Shown piece by piece: positions 1-6,857 of a stretch of DNA of 64,000 nucleotides; within the stretch, counting starts at the first letter, position 1, and each line of letters opens with the position of its first letter. Source of the stretch: RYN-230 sp963704995 (GTDB lineage: Bacteria; Actinomycetota; Actinomycetes; Streptosporangiales; Streptosporangiaceae); contig CAVPIM010000018.1 of the NCBI GenBank assembly GCA_963704995.1, forward strand, positions 186,001-250,000, given 5' to 3'. A model generated the notes under the pieces. The model saw only the letters and a program-made list of their open reading frames with translations. It had not been told where the DNA came from and did not search any database. The position numbers and the translations under genes were made by a program.

Positions 1-336
1 CAGGAGATGCTCGGTCGAGACGTACTCATCGCCCATCTCCCGGGCCCGCTTGGCCGCCGTGGCCAGGGCCAGGGAGAGCGGCCGCGCCGTGTCCGGCGCG
101 CTGACCGTGGATCCCGCGGCCTTGGGCAGCCGGGTGATCTGGTCCTGCGTGCTGCGCAGCACAGCGGCCGGGTCCGCCCCGACGGCGCGCAGCAGCGGCG
201 CCGCGATGCCGCCCTCCTGGCTGACCAGCGCGGCCAGCAGGTGCAGCGGTTCGACGTGCGGGTTGCCGTCGGCGGTCGCCCGCCGGACGGCGTCGGACAC
301 TGCCTCTTGGCTCTTTCGGGTGAGCTTCTCGTCCAT
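1..336 (-). CDS. clpB: ATP-dependent chaperone ClpB, N-terminal part (cut by window edge)
   Basis: Only the first 112 codons lie in the window; the gene continues past position 1. The start ATG is at 336. The visible part is the Clp N-terminal repeat domain: it opens MDEKLTRKSQEAV, contains a VEPLHLLAAL helix typical of Clp-N, and ends in a GDEYVSTEHLL stretch that matches the second Clp-N repeat. ClpB is a cytoplasmic hexameric disaggregase that works with DnaK/DnaJ/GrpE on aggregated proteins. It starts 69 bases after hspR ends, on the same strand, so it probably belongs to the HspR-controlled heat-shock operon. The AAA modules cannot be seen here. Confidence 0.9.
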   Translation of the reverse strand, partial: MDEKLTRKSQEAVSDAVRRATADGNPHVEPLHLLAALVSQEGGIAAPLLRAVGADPAAVLRSTQDQITRLPKAAGSTVSAPDTARPLSLALATAAKRAREMGDEYVSTEHLL

Positions 337-405
337 GGTTGCTTTCTGGAGCCCCTGCGGGTCCGGTGGTTTTCGTTGCGGATGATTCGGATGGGGCGCG
401 GCGGG

Positions 406-942
406 TCAGCCGGGCGCGGCGGGAAGCTCGCCCTCGTCCGGCCCGGCCTGCCCGCCCGGCTGGCGGCGGCTGGCTATGGGCAGCGCCCGGCGCTCGGACC
501 GGGCCGCGGGCGGCCCCGCGGCGGCCCCGGTGCCCGGGTCGTGCACCGGGACGAGCTGGGCGCCGCCGGTCCTGGCCCGGAGCAGGCCGGCCAGCCGGGC
601 GGCCACCGACCGGGTGGATTCGAGCTCGACGCGCAGCTGGGCGAGTTCCGCGCTCACGTCGGCCAGGCGCTGCTGGTGCCGGCGCAGTTCCTGGTCCAGT
701 TCGAGGATGCGCTTGATGCCGGAGAGGTTGACCCCCTCCTGCTGGGACAGGCGCTGCACCTCGCGCAGCGCGAGCACGTCGCGCAGCGAGTACCGGCGCC
801 CCTGGCCGCTGGACCGGCTGGGCGAAACCAGCCCCAGCCGGTCCCACGTCCGCAGGGTCTGCGGATGCAGGCCGGCCAGCTGGGCGGCGACGGAGATGAC
901 GTACACGGGCGAGTCGTCCGAGAGTCCGAACGGGCTGCTCAT
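406..942 (-). CDS. hspR: HspR, MerR-family heat-shock repressor
   Basis: 178 residues. The N-terminal MerR helix-turn-helix lies at about residues 12-80, with VAAQLAGLHPQTLRTWDRLG and the downstream GRRYSLRDVLAL wing. A coiled-coil helix follows (about 80-115), then a Gly/Ala/Pro-rich tail. In actinomycetes HspR binds HAIR palindromes upstream of dnaK and clpB, with DnaK as co-repressor. Two such palindromes lie upstream of dnaK here (5000-5020 and 5051-5073), so the operon should be autoregulated. The gene sits between dnaJ and clpB on the same strand, the usual place. The C-terminal tail is longer than in most HspR proteins and is low complexity. Confidence 0.93.
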   Translation of the reverse strand: MSSPFGLSDDSPVYVISVAAQLAGLHPQTLRTWDRLGLVSPSRSSGQGRRYSLRDVLALREVQRLSQQEGVNLSGIKRILELDQELRRHQQRLADVSAELAQLRVELESTRSVAARLAGLLRARTGGAQLVPVHDPGTGAAAGPPAARSERRALPIASRRQPGGQAGPDEGELPAAPG

Positions 943-1007
943 GTCGTCACCCCGCCTGCTGGTCCGGGGGAAGGACCCCCTGGACCCCCATTCGTCCGGC
1001 GCCCATC

Positions 1008-2186
1008 TCAGACACTCCGGGCACGCTGCAGCAGGTCATCGCGCGGGTCCTGCCCGGCGGTGGCCTCCCGGAAGTCCTCCAGGGCCTTCCGGGCCTGGCC
1101 GTTCACGTTCTGGGGCACCTGAACCTGCACGGTGACCAGGAGATCCCCGTTGGTCCCGTCGCTGCGGCGCACGCCCTTGCCCCGCACCCGGAAGGTGCGG
1201 CCGTTCGGGGTGCCCGCCGGGATCCGGACGCTGACCGGGGCCCCGCGGTGCGATGGCACCTTGATCTCCGCGCCCAGCGTGGCCTCGGGGAACGTGACCG
1301 GTACCGTGACCGTGAGGTTGTGCCCGGACCGGCCGAACACCGGATGCGCGGTGACGTGCACGCGCACGTACAGGTCCCCCGCGGGACCGCCGCGCTCGCC
1401 GGGCGCACCCTTGCCCTTGAGCTTGATCCGCTGGCCGTCGGCGACACCAGCGGGGATGCGCGCCTGGATGGTCCGGGTGCTCATCGCCCGCCCGCTGCCG
1501 GAGCACACCGGGCACGGGTCGTCGACCACCAGGCCGCGTCCGCGGCACTCGTGGCACGGCTCGGAGAACGCGAAACTGCCCAGGTTCTTGCTTTCCTGGC
1601 CGGTCCCCTCGCAGTTCGGGCAGACCCGCGGCACCGTGCCGGCCTTGGCGCCGGTGCCCTTGCAGGTCGGGCAGGGGCCCTCGCCGGCCAGCCGCAGGCT
1701 GACCGTGACGCCGTCCAGCGCGTCGCCGAACGACAGCGAGGTCTCCGTCTCCACGTCCGCGCCGCGGCGCGGCCGGTTCTGCGCGGTACGCGCCCCGCCG
1801 CCCCGGCCGAACACGCCGCCCAGGATGTCCCCGAGCCCGCCGCCCGCGCCGCCGCCGGCGTTGCCGGAGCCGAACAGGTCGCCGAGGTCGAACCCGCCGA
1901 ACCCGCCGGCCCCGGCCGGGGCACCCTGGCCCGCGCCGCGGAACCCGCCGCCGAACAGCGAGCGCGCGTCGTCGTACTCCTTGCGCCGCTTGCTGTCCGA
2001 CAGCGTGTTGTAGGCCTCGGAGATCTCCTTGAACCGCTCCTCCGCCTTGGGGTCACTCTTGTTGGCGTCGGGGTGGTACTTGCGGGCGAGCTTGCGGTAC
2101 GACTTCTTGATCTCGTCCGCGGTCGCGGTCTTGGAGACGCCCAGGACCTTGTAGTAGTCCTTCTCGAGGAAGTCCTTCGTGCTCAC
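1008..2186 (-). CDS. dnaJ: Chaperone DnaJ (type I Hsp40)
   Basis: 392 residues, full length. The J domain is at about residues 10-72 with the HPD tripeptide that stimulates the DnaK ATPase. A Gly/Phe-rich linker follows (about 75-135). Four CxxCxGxG zinc motifs come next (CPTCKGTG, CPNCEGTG, CHECRGRG, CPVCSGSG), then the C-terminal substrate-binding domain with IPAGVADGQRIKLKGKG. The start is GTG at 2186, preceded by a purine-rich GGGGAGAGG. It is 20 bases downstream of grpE. It is the co-chaperone of the DnaK upstream in the same operon. Confidence 0.97.
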   Translation of the reverse strand: MSTKDFLEKDYYKVLGVSKTATADEIKKSYRKLARKYHPDANKSDPKAEERFKEISEAYNTLSDSKRRKEYDDARSLFGGGFRGAGQGAPAGAGGFGGFDLGDLFGSGNAGGGAGGGLGDILGGVFGRGGGARTAQNRPRRGADVETETSLSFGDALDGVTVSLRLAGEGPCPTCKGTGAKAGTVPRVCPNCEGTGQESKNLGSFAFSEPCHECRGRGLVVDDPCPVCSGSGRAMSTRTIQARIPAGVADGQRIKLKGKGAPGERGGPAGDLYVRVHVTAHPVFGRSGHNLTVTVPVTFPEATLGAEIKVPSHRGAPVSVRIPAGTPNGRTFRVRGKGVRRSDGTNGDLLVTVQVQVPQNVNGQARKALEDFREATAGQDPRDDLLQRARSV

Positions 2187-2206
2187 TTACTACCTCTCCC
2201 CGGGGG

Positions 2207-3111
2207 TCAGTTGTTTCCCGCCGGAGTGCCGCGTGGCTGGCGCGCCTCGGCCTGGTCGTCCGGGGCCGGGCCGTCGCTGGGTTCCGCGACCGCGACCCGG
2301 GCCGGGCGGATGATCCGCTCGCCCACCTTGTAGCCGGGCTGCAGGATCTGCACCGCGGTCGGCTCGGTCACGTCCGGTGAATACGAGTGCATCAGGGCCT
2401 CGTGGACCAGCGGGTCGAACGGCTCGCCGGGCTCACCGAAACTCTCCAGGCCCAGCTTGGCCGAGATCGTCTCCAGCGACTCGCCGACCGACTTGAACGC
2501 GCCGTTCAGGTCCCCGTGCTCACGCGCCCGGCCGATGTCGTCCAGCACCGGGATCAGCGAGCTCAGCACGTTGGCCAGGGCCTGCTCGCGGACAGCCAGC
2601 CGGTCGCGCTCGACGCGCTTGCGGTAGTTGGCGTACTCCGCGTGCACGCGCTGCAGGTCCGCGGTGCGCTCGGCGAGCTGGGCGGCCAGGGCGTCCCCGC
2701 CCGGGCCGCCAGGCTGGCCGGCGCCCGGGCCCCCGTCACCGGGACGGTCACCGCCGGGCTGGGAGCCGCTGGGCTGGGAGCCGCCGGGCTGGCCGGCGGA
2801 CGGCATGCCGCCGGCCGGCGCGCCCTGCGGCTGCCCCTCCCCGGGCTGGCTCCCAGGCCTGGCCCCTGAGGCTGGCCCTGGGGCTGGCCGTCGTCGGCCC
2901 CGCCGGGGGGCTGGGCCCCCGCGGCACCGGGTGCCGCGGGGCGGGCCCCAGTCCCGCCCGGCTTGGAGACCGAGTGCCGGCCCGGCCGGGCCGGCTTGCC
3001 CGGGGCGCCCTCGCGGCGCCCCTGCGGGTCCCTGACCTGGCCGGTCACCGGGTCGATGCGCCTGAGGTCACGGATCACCGGCCCTGCGTTGGTGTCCTCT
3101 GGCGAGTTCAT
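2207..3111 (-). CDS. grpE: Nucleotide exchange factor GrpE, apparent frameshift in the N-terminal linker
   Basis: GrpE releases ADP from DnaK. The start ATG at 3111 overlaps the dnaK TGA (TGATG), which gives translational coupling. The first frame reads a typical actinomycete GrpE beginning (PVIRDLRRIDPVTGQVRDPQ). The conserved coiled coil and beta domain (TADLQRVHAEYANYRKRVER, then LIPVLDDIGRAREHGDL and VLQPGYKVGERIIRPARV-like sequence) lie in a different frame, open from 2806 to 2207. The reading must change frame at about 2855-2866, inside a Gly/Gln/Pro-rich repeat stretch, by loss of one base or gain of two. An internal ATG at 2806 would give a 199-residue protein with the whole functional core. 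Sequence error is the likeliest cause. Confidence 0.88.
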
Positions 3112-4967
3112 CAGGCGGCGCCACCCTCGCCCGCGTGCTTGTCCTCGTCCACGATCTCGGCGTCGACGACCTCGTCGTCGTTCGCGGTCTCGTCAGAGGC
3201 GGCACCCGGGGTCTCCTCGGCCGCGCTGGCCTGCGTCTGCGCGTAGATGGCGGTCCCCATCTTCTGGCTGACCGTGGCGGCCTTCTCGGTGGCCTCCTTG
3301 ATCGCCTCGAGATCGGTGCCCTCGAGCGCCTTCTTCAGGTCGGCGATGGACTCTTCCACCTCGGACTTGATGTCGTCCGGGACCTTGTCCGCGTTCTCCC
3401 CGAGGAACTTCTCCGTCTGGTAGGCCAGGGTGTCCGCGCGGTTGCGGACCTCGGCCTCCTCGCGGCGGGCGGCGTCCTCCGCGGCGAACTGCTCCGCGTC
3501 GGCCATCATCCGGTTGATCTCGTCCTTGGACAGGGCGGACCCGCCGGAGATGGTGACCCGCTGCTCCTTGCCGGTGCCCAGGTCCTTGGCGGACACGTTG
3601 ACGATCCCGTTGGCGTCGATGTCGAAGGCGACCTCGATCTGCGGGATGCCGCGCGGCGCGGGGGCCAGGCCGGACAGCTCGAACATGCCGAGCTTCTTGT
3701 TGTACGCGGCGATCTCGCGCTCACCCTGGAACACCTGGATCTGCACGGACGGCTGGTTGTCGTCGGCCGTGGTGAAGATCTCCGACCGCTTGGTCGGGAT
3801 GGTGGTGTTGCGCTCGATCAGCTTGGTGAAGATGCCGCCCTTGGTCTCGATGCCCAGCGACAGCGGGGTCACGTCCAGCAGCAGGACGTCCTTGACCTCG
3901 CCCTTGAGCACGCCGGCCTGCAGGCAGGCGCCCACGGCGACGACCTCGTCCGGGTTGACGCCCTTGTTGGGCTCCTTGCCGCCGAGCAGGTCCTTGACCA
4001 GGTCGACCACGGCGGGCATCCGGGTCGAGCCGCCGACCAGCACCACGTGCTGGATGTCACCGAGCTTGGTGTTGCCGTCCTTGATGACCTGCTGGAACGG
4101 GCCCTTGCAGCGGTCGAGCAGGTCCGAGGTCATCTTCTGGAACTCAGCCCGGGTGAGCTTGGTGTCCAGGTGCAGCGGGCCCTGCTCGGAGTGGGTGATG
4201 TAGGGCAGGTTGATCGTGGTCTCGGCGGAGCCGGACAGCTCGATCTTGGCCTTCTCCGCGGACTCGCGCAGCCGCTGCAGCGCCATCTTGTCCTTGGACA
4301 GGTCGGTGCCGTAATTGTTCTTGAAGTCCTGCACCAGCCAGTCCACGATGCGCTGGTCCCAGTCGTCGCCACCGAGGTGGTTGTCGCCGCTGGTGGCCTT
4401 GACCTCGACCACGCCGTCGCCGACTTCCAGCAGCGAGACGTCGAAGGTACCGCCGCCCAGGTCGAAGACCAGGATGGTGGCCTCGCCCTCCTTCTCCAGG
4501 TGGTACGCGAGGGCCGCGGAGGTGGGCTCGTTGATGATCCGCAGCACGTTCAGGCCCGCGATCTGGCCGGCCTCCTTGGTGGCCTGCCGCTGGGCGTCAC
4601 TGAAGTACGCGGGGACGGTGATCACCGCGTCGGTGATCGTCTCGCCGAGGTAGGACTCGGCGTCCCTCTTGAGCTTCTGCAGGATGAACGCGCTGATCTG
4701 CTGCGCGGTGAACTTCTTGTCGTCGATCTTGACGGTCCAGTCGGTGCCCATCTGGCGCTTGACCGAGCGGATCGTGCGGTCAACGTTCGTCACCGCCTGC
4801 CGCTTGGCGACCTCGCCCACCAGCACCTCGCCGTTCTTGGCGAAGGCCACCACGGACGGGGTGGTCCGGGAGCCCTCCGCGTTGGCGATAACCGTCGGCT
4901 CGCCGCCTTCCAGAACCGCGACGACGGAGTTGGTGGTTCCGAGGTCGATACCTACCGCACGTGCCAT
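3111..4967 (-). CDS. dnaK: Chaperone DnaK (Hsp70)
   Basis: 618 residues, full length for actinomycete Hsp70. The ATPase domain (about 1-360) shows the phosphate-1 motif AVGIDLGTTNSVVAVLEGG, the phosphate-2 motif LVFDLGGGTFDVSLLEV and the adenosine motif VVLVGGSTRMPAV. The VLLLDVTPLSLGIET linker leads into the substrate-binding domain, a helical lid and an acidic C-terminal tail (DEVVDAEIVDED). The start ATG at 4967 has AGGGA seven bases upstream. It is the first gene of the heat-shock operon, downstream of two HAIR repeats that should bind HspR. Confidence 0.98.
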   Translation of the reverse strand: MARAVGIDLGTTNSVVAVLEGGEPTVIANAEGSRTTPSVVAFAKNGEVLVGEVAKRQAVTNVDRTIRSVKRQMGTDWTVKIDDKKFTAQQISAFILQKLKRDAESYLGETITDAVITVPAYFSDAQRQATKEAGQIAGLNVLRIINEPTSAALAYHLEKEGEATILVFDLGGGTFDVSLLEVGDGVVEVKATSGDNHLGGDDWDQRIVDWLVQDFKNNYGTDLSKDKMALQRLRESAEKAKIELSGSAETTINLPYITHSEQGPLHLDTKLTRAEFQKMTSDLLDRCKGPFQQVIKDGNTKLGDIQHVVLVGGSTRMPAVVDLVKDLLGGKEPNKGVNPDEVVAVGACLQAGVLKGEVKDVLLLDVTPLSLGIETKGGIFTKLIERNTTIPTKRSEIFTTADDNQPSVQIQVFQGEREIAAYNKKLGMFELSGLAPAPRGIPQIEVAFDIDANGIVNVSAKDLGTGKEQRVTISGGSALSKDEINRMMADAEQFAAEDAARREEAEVRNRADTLAYQTEKFLGENADKVPDDIKSEVEESIADLKKALEGTDLEAIKEATEKAATVSQKMGTAIYAQTQASAAEETPGAASDETANDDEVVDAEIVDEDKHAGEGGAA

Positions 4968-4999
4968 GTGTAGTCCCTGTGTGTGTGATCGTTACTTAC

Positions 5000-5020
5000 C
5001 TTGAGCCTGGTGGGCTCAAG
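5000..5020. promoter_or_regulatory. HAIR operator 1 (HspR-binding inverted repeat)
   Basis: A perfect CTTGAGC-N7-GCTCAAG inverted repeat, matching the known HAIR consensus CTTGAGT-N7-ACTCAAG. Its proximal end is 33 bases upstream of the dnaK ATG. It is the expected binding site of HspR encoded in the same operon. Confidence 0.9.
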
Positions 5021-5022
5021 TC

Positions 5023-5046
5023 TGCCAGGGACACTCACCCCTGGCA
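5023..5046. promoter_or_regulatory. Additional palindrome between the two HAIR sites
   Basis: TGCCAGGG, an 8-base spacer, then CCCTGGCA: a perfect 8-bp inverted repeat filling most of the space between the two HAIR sites. It does not resemble HAIR. It could be a second regulator's operator or a hairpin near the transcription start; the sequence does not decide. Confidence 0.5.
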
Positions 5047-5050
5047 AATG

Positions 5051-5073
5051 AGTTGAGTCTACTGCGCTCAACT
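5051..5073. promoter_or_regulatory. HAIR operator 2 (HspR-binding inverted repeat)
   Basis: AGTTGAGT, a 7-base spacer, then GCTCAACT: the same spacing as HAIR 1, with the arms pairing at 7 of 8 positions. The centre lies 52 bp from that of HAIR 1, about five helical turns, so HspR could bind both on the same face of the DNA. Confidence 0.85.
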
Positions 5074-5115
5074 TCTGGGCCCGCAGAATGATTCCCGCTG
5101 GCGCCCCGGATATGA

Positions 5116-5163
5116 CAGTGCGGCGGGGCACGGCCTGGAATGAGGTCGTGCCCCGCCGCACTG
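5116..5163 (-). terminator. Strong hairpin downstream of the secreted repeat-protein gene
   Basis: A perfect 17-bp stem (CAGTGCGGCGGGGCACG paired with its complement) with a 14-base loop, 18 bases after the stop codon at 5182. There is no T run, which is common for actinomycete terminators. It probably ends the 5182-6510 transcript before the dnaK promoter region. Confidence 0.75.
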
Positions 5164-5181
5164 GTGGTGCTGCGCGGGCGA

Positions 5182-6510
5182 CTATCCGGCGGCGGTCTGC
5201 AGTGACCAGGTCGCGCCGTTCCAGGTCTCGGCGACCGGCGACACCGCGCCGGTGGCGCTCGGGCTGCTCGCGCCCACGGCCGAGCAGAAGGTCGCAGAAG
5301 TGCACGACACCGAGAAGAGCGCGCTGAACGTGGCCGGGCTGGGGGGGCTCACCAGGGTCCAGGTCGTGCCGTTCCACTGGGCCGCCAGGGTCGTGTCGGC
5401 GGTCCCGGTTGAGTTCTGGTCGTCTCCCACGGCTATGCAGTTCGTGGCCGAGGTGCAGGACACCGAGTAGAGCTCCACGAGGTCGGTTGCGGGCGTGGAC
5501 GGGAAGGTGAGGGGGGTCCAGTTACTGCCGGTCCACTGCTCGGCCAGGGGGGCGAGGGCCAGCGCCGAATTGTCCGTGCCCGCCGCCCCGACTGCGATGC
5601 AGGCCGTGGTGGCTGGGCAGGACACGCTCTCCAGCAGGCTGAGCGGTTGCGGGTCGGCAGGGGACTCGTCGGACCAGGCCTTCCCGTTCCAGTGCGCGGC
5701 GAGCGCCCTACTGGCGTTGTTATAGCCGACGGCCGTGCAGTTCCCGGTGGCCGGGCAGGATACGCCGTCCAGTTCGCCCGTGTGCTTGGTGGTCTCGGCG
5801 GACCACCTCAGACCGTTCCAGTGCTCGGCCAGGGTCGCGCCAGGAGCACGGGACCCCACCGCCACGCAGTCCTTGGCCCAGGTGCAGGAGATATGGAATA
5901 GCGAGCCGTTCACGATCGGCGTCGAGCCCGGCTGAACGCTCCAGGTGCGGCCGTTCCAGCCCTCACCCAATGGCTGGACTCCCTTGGACCCGTACGAGTA
6001 GCCCGCAGCTATGCACGCGGTGGACGACGTGCAGGACACACCCCCGCTGAGCGTGCCACCCAGCAGGCCACCCGAGTTGGTGGTGGGGGTGGTCTGCTTG
6101 GCCCACGTGGTGCCGTTCCACCGGTCGGCCAGCGGCTTAAGGTTCTGCCCGTTGCGGGTGCTGGCCATCCCGGTAGCGGTGCATTCCTTCCGCCCGGTAC
6201 AGGACACCCCGTAAAGGGTCGCTCCCGAGAAGCCGATGCCGCTCGCGTGGGCCTGCGGGCTCAGGGTCAGGGACCCCTTCGCCGCGCTCGCCGCCCCCGG
6301 CCGCCCGGGCAGCAGCGAGGCGGCCCAGCTCCGGAGCGGGTGCCCGGCCGCCGGCCGGGCCACCATCGTCGTCCGGGCGGTGGTGGCTCGTGCGGCCGCC
6401 ATCCCGGGGGCCGCCGTCACGGCCCCGGCCGGCCCCGCCGCCAGGGCGGCCGCTGCGGCCACCGCCGCGAGCACGCTTGCGGCCCCTAGAGTCCTCGCTT
6501 TGCCCCGCAT
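5182..6510 (-). CDS. Secreted seven-repeat protein, predicted beta-propeller
   Basis: 442 residues. A signal peptide covers about residues 1-31 (basic MRGKARTL start, Ala-rich core, AGAVTA end). From about residue 95 there are seven repeats of 40-55 residues. Each has a C-x5-C pair followed by A-V/A/T-G and then a W-N/T-G-x2-W motif; the pairs are CTGRKEC, CTSSTAC, CTWAKDC, CPATGNC, CPATTAC, CTSATNC and CTSATFC. Seven such units fit a seven-bladed propeller with one disulfide per blade; this fold is inferred. The start ATG has GGAGG six bases upstream. No catalytic motif is visible, and a cell-surface binding role is only a guess. It stands alone between the dnaK promoter and a divergent Fe-S protein gene. 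Confidence 0.8.
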   Translation of the reverse strand: MRGKARTLGAASVLAAVAAAAALAAGPAGAVTAAPGMAAARATTARTTMVARPAAGHPLRSWAASLLPGRPGAASAAKGSLTLSPQAHASGIGFSGATLYGVSCTGRKECTATGMASTRNGQNLKPLADRWNGTTWAKQTTPTTNSGGLLGGTLSGGVSCTSSTACIAAGYSYGSKGVQPLGEGWNGRTWSVQPGSTPIVNGSLFHISCTWAKDCVAVGSRAPGATLAEHWNGLRWSAETTKHTGELDGVSCPATGNCTAVGYNNASRALAAHWNGKAWSDESPADPQPLSLLESVSCPATTACIAVGAAGTDNSALALAPLAEQWTGSNWTPLTFPSTPATDLVELYSVSCTSATNCIAVGDDQNSTGTADTTLAAQWNGTTWTLVSPPSPATFSALFSVSCTSATFCSAVGASSPSATGAVSPVAETWNGATWSLQTAAG

Positions 6511-6857
6511 GACATACCTCCGCTGAGTCGCCCCCCAGTGAATGCACTAACTAGACGCGCAACCCGGGCATTTGGTAGCAAACCCGAGTGGATCGGACCC
6601 TGAATCCCCGGCCGGAGTCGCGTTCCCCCGCCGGGTGCGGCCCGGCGGCCGCCCGGCCTGCGCCGCCGCCCGGCCTGCGCCGGGGGGCCGCCGGACCGTC
6701 AAGTTACCCATCGGTAGGATGTCGGCGGGGTCACGTGGCCCGCCTCTTGATCGTCATGCTGCGCCGCCTTGATCATTGGGTCAGGGTGGCGCGGCGTACG
6801 CTGGCACCCGGCGCAGCGCCGGGTCCGGCTGGGCCTGGGCCGCATGAGGAGGTTTTG
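6511..6857. other. Divergent intergenic region
   Basis: 347 bp between divergent genes, so it must hold both promoters; no clear -10/-35 pair could be assigned. Close to the rightward gene there is a perfect hairpin at 6806-6824 (ACCCGGCG-CAG-CGCCGGGT), 33 bases before the start codon, so the leader of the Fe-S protein mRNA is structured. No small gene was found. Confidence 0.6.

Noticed and set aside
3135..4973. 612-codon open frame on the plus strand opposite dnaK
   Set aside because: Antisense shadow: codon bias of GC-rich genes keeps the complementary frame open; no known domain and it lies wholly over dnaK.
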